Position numbers and translations under genes: made by a program. From assembly GCA_004764695.1 (NCBI GenBank), contig SMSO01000035.1, forward strand, positions 1,548,001 through 1,612,000: DNA of 64,000 nt, given 5' to 3'. This DNA comes from Schizochytrium sp. TIO01 (lineage: Eukaryota; Sar; Bigyra; Thraustochytrida; Thraustochytriidae). Under the pieces are notes generated by a model, which had not been told where the DNA came from, searched no databases, and saw nothing but the letters and a program-made list of their open reading frames with translations. Positions 32,106 through 42,697 of the stretch are shown here, one piece after another. Position 1 is the first letter of the stretch. Each line of letters starts with the position of its first letter.

Positions 32106-32809
32106 CGTTGAGCAAGAGTGGAGGTTTGCTCGAGACAGTTCTGGCCACTGATAATCACTCGATGAACTCCACTCATATGCGACAGTGTGCTAGACACTCT
32201 ACTATGTGGTATTTTGAATAGTTCATTGTATCGGGTATCTGCTATACTGTAGAATATAAAGAAGTGTTGTATAGACTCCAGCTGAGCAAAGTAGGTGACT
32301 CGATACCTAAGAGGTTTTAGGAATGCACTAGTGTTGGATCAGGCATTGCTAGGTAGATAGATATACGTGCGTAAACTGTTTTTCAGAGGATAGTTGAGCG
32401 AAGCAAGAGAATGAGATGGATTGGACATGGACAGTAAATATAAGGTGGTGAAAGAAAGTTGCTCTTGTAAGAAAAAATGTGTCAAGTTCATTTGAAAATG
32501 AGGAAGTAGAGGTTCTTGAGAGTTGACTTTCTCTCATTAAAACGAAGGAGAAATTTATTAAGCCAAAGACGAACAACATTATGGTAAAATTCAAGCATTC
32601 GCAGAAAAGGATATAGGGTAAAAACTATGATTGCGTTTGTTATGTAAACTAGATTTGGAGTCTATCGCACAAAGTCAATGCAAGAACTGTGAACTGAGAT
32701 GCTGCAACGAAAACTTGTTCCCACCTCATAGTTTCCGCGAGAGCTTCTGGAGCATAGAAACAGGCTCTCGGTAGGCCTTCGGCTCGCACGCAAAAGCATC
32801 ACATTCTCC
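32106..32809. other. intergenic region
   Basis: 704 bp between two minus-strand genes, AT-rich, with one AGGTAGATAGATA word at 32351-32363. It should hold the GST 3' UTR and the promoter of the acidic coiled-coil gene. Confidence 0.5.
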
Positions 32810-33496
32810 TTAGATCTTGCTAATGTTGAGCTCACCGCCACGCTCTTCAGCAGCCTTGTACGAAGGAAGCTGCTTGATGCGCTCGAGGTAGTTCGCAATG
32901 TTCGTGCATCCCTCTTTGCCATTCTTGTTAGTATTCCACATGTAGAGAGCCTCAAGCGGGAAGGACATTTGCACATCAGCACCAGTGATCTCCTCGCCGC
33001 CTGCAAACCACTTGTTCTTGCCCAGATGGTCTTCAATCATCTTTGTGTGATCGTTGAGTTGAGGGGTCACGAACGAGTCCATCACCTTGTCGAAAACAGG
33101 ACGCAGGATCGGGCGGAGGAAGAACGGTGCCTTGGTGGGAATTGTATTGAAGACTAGGCCCATAAGCAAAGGTGGCATCAGGGATCCTTCAGCGTAGTGC
33201 ATCCAGTAGTGGAATTGGACTCGCTCCTGAGTGCCAATGGCAGGCATAAGCTTGTTCTCCTTCTCCATGAGGTACATGATAATTGCACCCGATTCAGCAA
33301 CCGTGCGGTCACCATCTTGAATCACAGGTGCCTTGCCAAGAGGGTGAATCTCCTTGAGCTCAGGCGGAGCCAGCCGGGTTGTGGGGTTGCGCTTGTACTC
33401 CTTAATCTCGTACGGCATCTTCAGCAGTTCCAGCAGCCAAACAATGCGGTGAGACCGCGACTGCTCAAGGTGGTGTACGATGATGTTGGACGTCAT
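32810..33496 (-). CDS. glutathione S-transferase family protein
   Basis: A 228-residue protein, the standard length for cytosolic GSTs. The N-terminal thioredoxin fold (about 3-82) shows VHHLEQSRSHRIVWLLELL, with a Ser-x-Ser at the usual catalytic position, the cis-Pro in LGKAPVIQDG and the glutathione-binding TVAESGAIIMYL. The helical C-terminal domain spans about 90-215, with ITGADVQMSFPLEAL carrying the conserved capping Asp. The pattern is closest to fungal Gtt1-like and bacterial GSTs that use Ser or have no Tyr at the active site. It likely conjugates glutathione to electrophiles or acts as a peroxidase in the cytosol. Substrates cannot be inferred. The start at 33496 is the only ATG near the beginning of the fold. 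Confidence 0.9.
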   Translation of the reverse strand: MTSNIIVHHLEQSRSHRIVWLLELLKMPYEIKEYKRNPTTRLAPPELKEIHPLGKAPVIQDGDRTVAESGAIIMYLMEKENKLMPAIGTQERVQFHYWMHYAEGSLMPPLLMGLVFNTIPTKAPFFLRPILRPVFDKVMDSFVTPQLNDHTKMIEDHLGKNKWFAGGEEITGADVQMSFPLEALYMWNTNKNGKEGCTNIANYLERIKQLPSYKAAEERGGELNISKI

Positions 33497-33777
33497 CTCT
33501 GTCTTTCACGCTTTGTTCGCCTTCGAATCGCCTCTTCACCTAAGATCGACTGATCTTCGCTTTTAGATCTAACCCAAGATTTAAGATTTGATGAGGTACG
33601 TACTGCTGGTATGGAGCAATCGAAGCTCTTGTGCGTGCGTTGAATTATATCCTTTCTAAGAAAGTATCCTAAACTTTATTTTTAATTTAAAATGAAATGA
33701 AATAAAATAAAATAAAAAGACTATTCAGATGATAACGCTAACTATAACTAGCTCTTTCTAACTTTTCCCTCCTGCCT

Positions 33778-33782
33778 TCTTT

Positions 33783-33857
<75 letters not shown>
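33778..33857. repeat. (TTTC)n microsatellite
   Basis: About 20 near-perfect TTTC copies, giving an 80-bp pyrimidine strand about 280 bp upstream of the GST start. On the GST coding strand it is a GAAA array. Confidence 0.95.
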
Positions 33858-34216
33858 AAAAAAGAAGTTCTATTCTGAATGAGTGAAACAAAAAAACAGG
33901 ATTTTTGCAATGTACTGGTTAGAGAAGCAGAGTCTTTCTCACTTCCTTATTGTAGCTGTTTCCATGAGCCTCACTCGCAGCAACTTGACGATTGCTGTAC
34001 CTATCCACCTATCTAGAAAGCCCAAGTTTGAGCACTTTGCGAAAAACTCGCGAGGCAGCTTCCTTTTCTATCTTAGCTGCTTCATGAAAGAAGGAAGCTC
34101 AGAGCTTGGAGTAAGGATGAGGTACAACCGTCGTCATGGACGGTCCTTCGATCGATTGTTACAGGTGAGTGAAAAGTAAAAGTATCGTGAATTCTTTGAT
34201 CACAGTCACATTGGTG

Positions 34217-34250
<34 letters not shown>
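34217..34250. repeat. (GATT)n microsatellite
   Basis: Eight and a half GATT copies, intergenic. Confidence 0.9.
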
Positions 34251-34501
34251 CAAGAGCACTTCTGACTACCCAGCGAGAGTGCTGTTACGCTGGAAAATTG
34301 AAAGAAGAGGCCCGCCCGGAGCTCTCTTCAGCTTGGTACACAGCTATCTACAGGCGACTTGTAAGTGCCAGAGCAAGCCTGGTTTAGGTTTGCCAGTTTT
34401 GCGGTCGAACTCGCAAGCAAACTCGAGTTGACCAAGCTTGCTAACGTAGTAGGTAGCAACTAACCACGGAAGATTATCGATGAAGGCCCGATTCGCCCAG
34501 A

Positions 34502-34521
34502 AGCTAGCTAGCTAGCTAGCT
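34502..34521. repeat. (AGCT)n self-complementary repeat
   Basis: Five AGCT units form a perfect 20-bp palindrome. Confidence 0.9.
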
Positions 34522-35754
34522 GATCCGTTTGAGCGATCTTGCATCACAATGATCATACAATGGCGGCTTGGTCTCTGCACCTTGTGAATCTACTGCCTTT
34601 CAGGAAAGGCTCCAATTTTCATTGCATAACCTGTCAAGTTGTAGCAAAGCACCGATTTCTTCAAGGCGTTTATGAGTTGCAGAAAGCGAGATTTTATTTT
34701 TACTTATTTCCTTTCTAGATTGTGTTGTCGAGATACACCGTGTAAACAATGAAGTAGAAATTCTGAGCTGTTTGTGGAGATATAAGAGTAAAAGTCAGTA
34801 GTTAGTTTATCACTTCACTAGCTAGCCAGATGAGAGGGACTCAAGGTGCTCGAAAGATATTAGTCGCATTGCTGTGGCGTTGAAAAGCAGGAGCATCGAG
34901 GTCAAACAGAATGACATAAAAAGAAAGAGAGTGATCAGAACGAATGAGGGAATGAAAGTCTACCTTTATTTTCAGGCCTGCGATGCTTGTCAAGGATGAC
35001 GACCTTGACTACGTAAATCACCACTGACCACTGGTTTTCAAAGATAGCAATGAAGAGTTGAAGAGTGTTGTTCATAGTTATGCACCTAGAGTTAGACTTT
35101 TAACAGAGTCTGCCTCGTGGAAAAACCCCTTAACAATATTCTGCCTTTAACAACACACGTCGCTCTAATTTTCGCAGAGCATAGCTGCAGTCTTCACTAG
35201 GAACAGTTTTTTTATTATCTGTCTCCATTCCTTCTTCTGAAAAGCAAACTCCATTTCTACAACATTGAGCTCACCTTTAATTTAAATCTTTCCTCCTTTC
35301 TTATCCTCAAGGTTCCATTCAAGCTCATGCGCCTCAAAGTTATGTCCAAGGTCAAAGATCAAGTTCGCTTCAGGTCAAGGTTGCTCAATTTACAGAGCTA
35401 CCTACGTACCTACTAGCTAAGCTCAGAGCTTATGATTATAGTTATGCAAGGATATTATGGATAAACAAGGATACTACTGGCTACGGGTCCGCTCTCAGCG
35501 CCCGAGTATGACTGCTAAAGAGTCCTCTTTAAAATAGTTAAACCAGCTAATGAGACTACCTGGGTAGTATTTTTATTATTCACGTTCGTTTGTTGCTTGG
35601 TTACTTCCAAGGTATTGCAGAGCCCGTTCCAGTGCTCTCATCTCAAGAGCGAGAAGAGAGCGCGACTCTGCTTTGGTGGCGGGGGTTGGGAACAGACCCT
35701 CTCCAAGAAGGCTTCGAGCAGGTAGAGCACGAAAGAAAACACGATCCACCGACG

Positions 35755-37740
35755 ATGTCCTCTAGAAAAGGACACCGTGATCGTAAACGAGAAAACAGGA
35801 AAAAAACTTCGGAGAGCGCAATCATGGACAGCGATGAAGACAAATCGGATCAGAGCGAGGATGACAGGCCATCGGTTGGGAATGAGTATCAGAGCGAGGA
35901 TTCAGACTCCGATGATGCTGACTTCAAGAACCGCAGATCGAGCAGATTGAGCAACAAGAAACGCAAGAGCAGAAGTGAATCGATGAATGGGTCTGCGAAG
36001 GCATCAGTAGACAATGTTGAAGGCATGGACGATGATCTTTTGGAAATGCAGAGGATGCTGGAAGAGAAGCTGGAGAAAGAACGAAAATTTGAGGAGCTGA
36101 AGAAAAAAGAGGCAGAGGAGGACCGGAAGCAGGCTGAAACGCATGAAGCTACGCGTAGACAGCTTGAGCTATTGCAGGCTGCCTCTGGCCCTCCTGTTTC
36201 AATGAGCTCATGGGGAAGCTCAGCCTTATTTTCACTATTTTCTCGCAACACAGAGAAGACAGAAATGAACTCACCCATTGATGGCCTTAACGTCATCGAA
36301 CTTAAAGAAGAGCCGGAGTCAGCGCTTAACTCCAAGAGACCGTGGAAAAGACTCCGTGGCTTCATCAAAGAGAAAAACTCTCATATTGATATTGTTATTC
36401 ATGAGAATCTCATTTTTAAAGTAGCTGCTGACATTGGAAATAACGCAGCTATAGTGTCCCGAGTGCCGGGTGATCTTGCTTCGTGGCTGATCTACTCAAT
36501 TATGGAGAGTGATAATGACGGCACAGCAAACATTGCCTTGGCTAACCTTCACTCTATCCTCGAAGGTGAAGAGGTTGTTGATTTCGGCCCCAGCTTTGTC
36601 AAACTGCATTCACAGAAGAAAGCTCCGTCTCAATACGCCTCTGAGTGGAAACCTTCTGCAAAGCTTCTGCGTGAGTATTCAATTTGGCTTGGTTTTGACA
36701 TTGAATCTGCAACATGGTGCGAGCTTGAGGTTGCTATGGAGGACATCGACGCGAAGTTTCGAAGACTCCAGAAAAGATCAAAACGTCCTCAAAGTTTACA
36801 TAGATATGTACGTCTAATTGAGCTCTGCGCTCAATATCATTGGCTTGATCTGAGCGATAGCAAAGAAACAGAAGAACTTTTGACCATGCTATTTTTGCTT
36901 ACGAATGATGCTGATTTTCAAGGTGTGCTTAACCTGTACCCAAACCAATTTCTTGCGAGTATCTTGGAGGTGGTACCAGATGATGTATGGAACAAATGTC
37001 TCGACAAAATCATCTCAGAGACATGGAAAACTATTGAATCACGATTTCCAAAGCCAAGTCGAATGGAAGTTCTTGACGACACGAAAGCGTCCACGCAGGA
37101 AACGGAGCTCTTAGCTATTTATTCGAGTGCTTTTCTCGGATCAGTTGCGCATCTTCCAGCGACAAGCGAACGTTGCCTTGAGTGCAAGGTGCGATTTGCT
37201 CTTTCGTGGGCCCGATCAGAAAGGATTCAGACTTTGACACTCTTCAAAATTCCAATGACTGATGAAAATCTTGCGACATCGATGAAGTATCTCGAGCCGT
37301 CCAACACAGCGTCTGATGTTGAGGCGGTTACGCATGTAGCCCGGGCTTTGATAGCCCGTATTGTTGGCCTAGCAGTTCGTTCTGGGAAACATGAGATGGC
37401 ATCCTCAAGTAGAAGCACAGTGCCTGTTCAAGATGTTCCATTTTTTCATGCCATGGACGTTGCGATTGATTGTTTGACACAAATGCTTATCAGCTTCGAG
37501 GGAGTCAAGGACGAAGATGGACTTCTCAATGTTCGCCGCGGTATTTATTCTGACCTGTGGTCACTCTTTGATAAGCTCGCACAGCGTTCAGAAGAGACCT
37601 TACCGTCTATGAGTATTGTACACTTTAAAATCACGGATGAGCTGATGCCCAGGTTTAAACATTATCGCGCACCTGGTCGTACGACTGGACCTAAGCAAAC
37701 AGTGCTTAACTTTGCTTCAACCCACTCTAATACTGACTGA
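35755..37740 (+). CDS. candidate CANIN-domain (NSE6/SLF2-like) SMC5/6-interacting protein
   Basis: The frame gives 661 residues from the ATG at 35755 (context GACGATGTC). Residues 1-100 are Ser/Asp/Lys-rich with nuclear-localisation-like clusters (KNRRSSRLSNKKRKSR). A highly charged coiled coil follows at about 95-150 (EKLEKERKFEELKKKEAEED). From about 225 the protein is helical. RVPGDLASWLIYSIMESDN and the following ALANLHSIL fit the pattern I associate with the Coiled-coil SMC6 And NSE5 INteracting domain: an LPDELFxWL-type helix, then a repeat-like helix ending in IL. A second block, LHRYVRLIELCAQYHWLDL, continues the helical array. Such proteins load or target the SMC5/6 complex in DNA repair. 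The assignment rests on pattern similarity only; a generic nuclear helical protein is the alternative. The C-terminus reads KQTVLNFAS, which resembles but does not satisfy a PCNA-binding PIP box. Confidence 0.6.
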   Translation: MSSRKGHRDRKRENRKKTSESAIMDSDEDKSDQSEDDRPSVGNEYQSEDSDSDDADFKNRRSSRLSNKKRKSRSESMNGSAKASVDNVEGMDDDLLEMQRMLEEKLEKERKFEELKKKEAEEDRKQAETHEATRRQLELLQAASGPPVSMSSWGSSALFSLFSRNTEKTEMNSPIDGLNVIELKEEPESALNSKRPWKRLRGFIKEKNSHIDIVIHENLIFKVAADIGNNAAIVSRVPGDLASWLIYSIMESDNDGTANIALANLHSILEGEEVVDFGPSFVKLHSQKKAPSQYASEWKPSAKLLREYSIWLGFDIESATWCELEVAMEDIDAKFRRLQKRSKRPQSLHRYVRLIELCAQYHWLDLSDSKETEELLTMLFLLTNDADFQGVLNLYPNQFLASILEVVPDDVWNKCLDKIISETWKTIESRFPKPSRMEVLDDTKASTQETELLAIYSSAFLGSVAHLPATSERCLECKVRFALSWARSERIQTLTLFKIPMTDENLATSMKYLEPSNTASDVEAVTHVARALIARIVGLAVRSGKHEMASSSRSTVPVQDVPFFHAMDVAIDCLTQMLISFEGVKDEDGLLNVRRGIYSDLWSLFDKLAQRSEETLPSMSIVHFKITDELMPRFKHYRAPGRTTGPKQTVLNFASTHSNTD

Positions 37741-39309
37741 CTAAAAACAAACCTCATTATCTTTCCCAAACTTCATCTGGTTCAAATGTTAAAATCTATC
37801 CCACATAGTATGTTATATATTCGCCAGCTTCGTGCATAGCGCCCCCATCTCGAACATATCGCATTGCTCAGTTAAAATCAGTGCCATCTGCTTGGCATGA
37901 ATGATTAAATCTTAATACTGAAGAACAATGAAACCATGGTAGCCGAGATGTGAATCCCAATTTACCTGTGTTAATATATCGTAGTTTTCCTGAATATCTT
38001 GCGATTGCATACGTATTAACATTCAGCACATGACCACTCCTGTGCTAACAGACTACTTTCATAGAACGATTTTTCCTCCATGGAATGACTTCGATCCAGA
38101 AGATTGACAGAACACACTCAGATTGCTCCTCGAGACATCTTACTTACATGTGTTTGAGCCTGAATCAAATATACTAGTACCTAGCCATGCCAACCACAAC
38201 AAGCCTTCAAGTTCAACACATCTGCGTTAAAATGAAATTGAGACTCAGCTTCAAAACTTAGCCTGTCCCCCCAAAATGATATCAAGATAGTAACCAAACC
38301 TTAATATATCATCTCAGAACACTTGGTAGGCACGGGTGCCTACTCCACATAAGCGTCTAATGGTTCCCAAGTTAAGACTTGAGTTTCTATCCATCGATTA
38401 GGGTACTATTCCACTAGTAGTCTCGCACTAGTGGGAATGAGTCCTTGCTTAAGGCCGTATCTAGTCAAGTACTAACATCGGGCACGTCAGGAAACAATCG
38501 AGCTTGGCGATCTTAGAATAGCCCCGGAATCTTTGACAGTCATTCCTAGTCGCTTTTTGCACCAGCTTGGAGAAATGTCAATCAAATCCTACGACACGGT
38601 CTCGCACCCACCAGAGGCTATCACTGGGTACGCTATTACTGATTTCTCTCTTCTGCAAAGAATGATCGCAGATTGACTCAAGTTTAAGACAGAGTCTACC
38701 CTAAATGGTGTTCAGCCCCCCGGGGTTCCTCGCCCGCCTTGAAAACACTAGCTTTAAATAGAGAGCTTCTAGTATGGCGAAGGATTCTGTGTCGTTGCTG
38801 GTTTTAGTTTCATGCATTGAATGACCATGATTGTACCAAGCATTCTCAGAATTCGAGGTCCGAGTCCTTTGACGCTTCACGCGGAGACTTGATTTTGTAC
38901 TTGTCTCTCTCGAAGGGTTCACTTGGTCGCTCATTTCGTGCCTTTGCGCAACAATACAAAAGCTCGTACGAGCTAGTTTCGAAGTGCAGACACAGGACTG
39001 CAAGGATGAACACAGAAAGAAGAACGATTTGGCAGGCGAGCAAGGTGCCTCTGCACTCTCGCCAGTGAGAGCTCAGATGCAGCGCTCGAGAGGGCTCTCT
39101 AGCACCTACTAACTAGGTACATAAGTAGGTAGTAGGTACTTAGCTACCTTAGGGAAAGATACTACCTGTACTCAAGTACTTTCGGCGCCTTTAGGACGGG
39201 CGGGAAACCTGCCCGGTCTACCCTAGAAGGCTTCCCGATCCTCAAACTTCTCTCAGGTCCTCGGCTGCGAGCTCATCAAGTCTACGACGTGCTTGTACCA
39301 CACGCTGCC

Positions 39310-39627
39310 ATGCCGATGCTCCCAGGGCTCTATAACCCCGAAGATCTCGCGATCTTCGCCCAAACAAAGTCAACTAACTCTGTGCCACTCCTGGAATCGC
39401 CGTCAGCCCCAAGTACAGGAATCCAAAGCTCCACTCAGTGTTTGGCAATTCCACACACACAGACACAGACACAGATGCAGACACAGACGCCGCTTTACCT
39501 TGCGTCCCAACCGAAGGCAATGGCGATGGGCGGTGACGGACTTGGACCACGGATCGGTATCGAGTATGTATCCCGTTGGCCTTGGACTTTTCAAATCAGC
39601 CAAGCAAGCAATTGCTCGATGCTGTGA
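39310..39627 (+). CDS. orphan short open frame, uncertain
   Basis: From the ATG at 39310 (context GCTGCCATGCCG) the frame encodes 105 residues, and it is open without stops back to 39136. Middle residues are Thr-Gln repeats (TQTQTQMQTQT) from a CACAGA array. The upstream open part contains reasonable-looking sequence but no ATG. No family is recognised, and GC-rich promoter DNA often stays open by chance. Confidence 0.2.
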   Translation: MPMLPGLYNPEDLAIFAQTKSTNSVPLLESPSAPSTGIQSSTQCLAIPHTQTQTQMQTQTPLYLASQPKAMAMGGDGLGPRIGIEYVSRWPWTFQISQASNCSML

Positions 39628-39758
39628 AGGACTGACTTTCCACCATCCATAGATCTTCAAGAACCGGAGAACAGCTCGAAGCGAAGATATTCTGCTACGC
39701 CTCCAGGAAAGGTGGAACGAGCAGTTCTGCGAGGATCCTCTGCGTGGCACTCACTCAC

Positions 39759-39775
39759 TCACTCACTCTCTGGCT
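39759..39775. repeat. (CTCA)n short repeat
   Basis: Four CTCA units followed by CTCT, then GACTGGCTGGCTGG-like sequence. Confidence 0.7.
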
Positions 39776-40053
39776 GACTGGTTGACTGGCTGGCTCGCCG
39801 CATCCATGTCCGTATCCGTCCGTCGCCACATCCTCATGGAATCCACGCGCTGGCCTGAGTTTCCTTCGCCACGCTTAGTGCCGCAATGTATCCAATGCAA
39901 CGCTCTGCTGAGGAGTCAGAGGAAGGAAGGAAGAAGAAGAAGAAGGCAAATAAGTCGATCAATATCTTTCCTTTTGCAAGCTGCGTCTGAATGTTCCAAG
40001 TTTCTAAAGAAAACCAAGAACAAGAGGAACTCAGGCCGAAACAATCACTCGTT

Positions 40054-40136
40054 ACATACATACATGCATACATACATAGATGAATAAATAAATAGATAAT
40101 TGAATGAATGAATGAATGAATGAATGAATGAATGAA
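40054..40136. repeat. compound (ACAT)n-(AATA)n-(GAAT)n microsatellite
   Basis: ACAT units at 40054-40078, a short AATA stretch, then nine GAAT copies at 40101-40136. The GAAT part is the reverse complement of the ATTC arrays at 2534 and 13171. Confidence 0.9.
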
Positions 40137-41197
40137 AACCAACATCAATTGCAATTTCTGCACCGTTCGCAGCCAGCGAGATCGGAACGGACCCACTGCA
40201 AACTTCTATGTTGCCCCACGGTGCAGTAGACGCGGGTAGAGCCTTCGCGCGGTGAGGGGGTTAGATAAGAGGGTCCGTGAGGGTAGGTCTGACGTATCTT
40301 TCTTTCATGCGGATTCGAAATCAGTTGGCCGCATAGTCAGCTGTAACAATCAATTGCTGCTGCGATGCGATCGCCCATCTTGAAGGACTGAGGTTGGCGC
40401 CTTTCGGACTGCTGAAGAAAGTCTTCGAGCTCAAGCTAGCTCAGCTGGACTTGGAGCGGAGCTGGTCGAAGTCGTGGTGTCAGTCAGCCTGGTCAGCCCA
40501 AAACCCGCTCGGACTGGCTCAGTCGGCGTGGGCAGCCCAGGACTTGAGAGACCCAGTTGGTTCCTTCTGCCCTGCTCGTTCTGGGAGCCCTTCTTCGCAG
40601 GAACCGGGAGAGAGCGAGTCTCGTGAAAGCGGACTTGGACTTGCAAATCAATCAATCATGGTCTGCGAGTTGCGAGGAGCATCGCGCAGAGCAGCTCCAG
40701 AGTTGGCCCTGAGTAGTTGGCTCGCTTACGAGGCAGGGACCGTGACTGCCTGCGCAAGTGCACTCACTGCCTTTGCGGTGCCTAGCTCTAGAGAGACATA
40801 CCGTGTCGCGCTCGCTCGTCGTGCCACGTGAGAGAGCACGCACACAAGCACGAATATCTTTTGCTGGAGGTATCCTGGATCGCCTCCCTGGAGCATATGG
40901 GTCCTGAGGGGTCGCTTGGGCTGAGGAGGAGGGTGCAGGAGCAGGTAGTGAGAGCGTAGTAGGAGAGGGTTTTCAGCTGCAGATATGGGTAGAACCCGCG
41001 CTAGGTAGCAGAAACTAGTCCAGTCTGGGCCCTTAGAAAAGAATAGAAAAAGCAGGAAGCAGCGTCTGGCAGCAGCATCTCAGTTGGAGGTTGCAGCAAA
41101 TCCGAATCACCGAGTGAACGAGCAGCACTCACGCAGATAGAAGGGCAGACCTAATTTTTGTTTTGTTTTCTGATTCTAGTGTATAACATTGAGAACG

Positions 41198-42325
41198 ATG
41201 GCAACCCGTAATGAAGTTGATCCCCACGCCCCGGAGAATGATCTCGACAAGTGGCTGGCCAAGGGCAAGAAGCTGACTGATGAGGAACTCAAGGAGAACG
41301 GCATTGCCGATATTCCCATCTTGGACCCGCACCATCACTTCTTCCCGACGAATACTATTCTGCCCCAGTCTTACTATCAGACCTTCGGCCGTCGTCTGCC
41401 AACCACCAAGGCTTACGAAGATGAAGCACTCAATGGCGATATTGGCCGTCTTAATGTTAAGGGAACCGTCTTTATTGAGTGCGGATCATACTATGACAAG
41501 GATGCACCCGAACATCTCAAGTATGTCGGTGAATCGCGCAAGATCGAGGAGCTTGCCAAGAAATGCCCCGTTGTTGGAAACCAGGTCCGTGTTCCGGATC
41601 TCGGTATGGAGCCTGAACTCCTTAACGAGCTCCTTGATGCACATGCCCAGGTCAGCCCGCATTTCACTGGTGTTCGAGTGCCTGTAACTTACATTGAGCC
41701 CAAACGCCGTAGCACCTACTCGAGCGCAATGGACCACCCGAACCCGCATGACCACCTTCGCTCTCCGGAGTTCATTCGAGGCGCCAAGATCCTCGCCGAG
41801 CGTGGCCTCGTCCTTGACATCTACCTTTGGTACCACCAGCTCGAGTTCGCTGCTGAACTTGCACGTGCAGTGCCTGACCTTGCTATCATCATCGACCATG
41901 TTGGTGGACTGATCGGTGACCAGGAATACGCGACGCCTGAGGTACAGAAGGAGCAGAAGGAAGTGTGGACGCAAGGCATCAACGCTCTTGCCGAGTGCCC
42001 GAATGTGCGAATCAAGCTTGGAGGCATCCTTATGGCGTACTGTGGCTTTGGTTTTGATGAACGTGACGCGCCTCCCACTGTTGATGAGCTCGCCGATGCG
42101 CAGTACCCCTGGATGTCCTACTGCATTGAGAAGTTTGGACCCGAACGCTGCATTTTCGAGTCCAACTTCCCAATGGACAAGGTATCCTGTGATTACGAGA
42201 GCCTTTTCGCATCCTACATGGTCATCGCGAAGCGTGCTAATGTTCCCGCCGATGACATTAAGAAGATGTTCTATGACAACGCTGTCAACACTTACAAGCT
42301 TCAGGTGGAAGGCAACAAACTCTAA
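41198..42325 (+). CDS. COG3618-type amidohydrolase-superfamily hydrolase, intronless copy
   Basis: A 375-residue protein from the ATG at 41198 (context ACGATGGC). It is a TIM-barrel metal-dependent hydrolase of the amidohydrolase-2/COG3618 group, which includes lactonases and decarboxylases. Candidate metal/substrate ligands are visible: DPHHHFF at 43-49 (His 45 and 47), WYHQ with His 213, IDHVGG with His 234, and the signature FESNFPMDK around residue 320-328. That signature has Asn where many amidohydrolases have Asp, as usual in this subgroup. It probably acts in the cytosol on a lactone or small carboxylate; the substrate is unknown. GC3-rich codon use points to good expression. A convergent paralog of the same length lies 372 bp downstream. 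A TTCTAG 18 nt upstream of the ATG may be the acceptor of a leader intron. Confidence 0.9.
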   Translation: MATRNEVDPHAPENDLDKWLAKGKKLTDEELKENGIADIPILDPHHHFFPTNTILPQSYYQTFGRRLPTTKAYEDEALNGDIGRLNVKGTVFIECGSYYDKDAPEHLKYVGESRKIEELAKKCPVVGNQVRVPDLGMEPELLNELLDAHAQVSPHFTGVRVPVTYIEPKRRSTYSSAMDHPNPHDHLRSPEFIRGAKILAERGLVLDIYLWYHQLEFAAELARAVPDLAIIIDHVGGLIGDQEYATPEVQKEQKEVWTQGINALAECPNVRIKLGGILMAYCGFGFDERDAPPTVDELADAQYPWMSYCIEKFGPERCIFESNFPMDKVSCDYESLFASYMVIAKRANVPADDIKKMFYDNAVNTYKLQVEGNKL

Positions 42326-42697
42326 ATTATAATCTTTTATATATTTTTCTCCTCTTTAAACAATGTAATATTTTGGTCTGCTGCTCATGCAAAACCCGAT
42401 AACCTCGAACTTTATCTCAATAGTACACCTTGTTACATTTTCTCACTGGCCTTAAAAACAAGCGAAACGAACGCAACCTTGTTTAGAATCAACTAAAAGA
42501 GGAAGTCATTCGAGATTAATACTCAGCATCTTACAGCACCGGATCTATAAGGAATGAACAATCTTCACATGACCCTGATGACAATCTGATCTGCTCTCAA
42601 TATCATTTGAGAAATATGTATTGGAGCACTCATTAGAGTAAATCAGGTTTGAAACTTGCTGAGCATTTTTGGTTATGTTCCGCATGTGAAATTTACG
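42326..42697. other. intergenic region between convergent paralogs
   Basis: 372 bp of AT-rich DNA with both 3' UTRs. No repeat or coding frame was seen. Confidence 0.6.

Larger units (their letters stand above)
33497..35754. other. divergent intergenic region with a long TTTC array
   Basis: 2.26 kb upstream of both the GST gene and the CANIN candidate gene. It contains an 80-bp TTTC array, a GATT array, an AGCT palindromic repeat and a TACCTAC-word cluster at 35397-35419. An 89-codon ATG frame at 33910-34179 has no clear protein features. The frame of the downstream gene stays open back to 35590 without an ATG. Otherwise AT-rich non-coding sequence. Confidence 0.5.
37741..41197. other. long intergenic region with repeats and orphan open frames
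   Basis: 3.46 kb between two plus-strand genes. The first kilobase is AT-rich with nothing recognisable. An imperfect inverted repeat sits at 38408-38438. A stop-free frame runs from 39136 to 39627. Repeats occur at 39759-39775, 40054-40078 and 40101-40136. The part from 40340 to 41140 is GC-rich with open frames lacking ATG starts, which look like promoter DNA of the hydrolase gene. A pyrimidine-rich TTCTAG at 41170-41179 resembles a 3' splice site in the hydrolase leader. Confidence 0.5.

Noticed and set aside
33910-34179. 89-codon ATG frame near the TTTC array
   Set aside because: No recognisable features; one such frame in 2.2 kb of intergenic DNA is expected by chance.
37700-37740. PCNA-interacting PIP box at the C-terminus of the CANIN candidate
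   Set aside because: KQTVLNFAS has Q and the hydrophobic residue but lacks the paired aromatic residues at the end of the motif.
40394-40831. 145-codon plus-strand frame
   Set aside because: It starts at TTG, is Ala/Ser/Arg-rich and lies in GC-rich promoter-like DNA upstream of the hydrolase.
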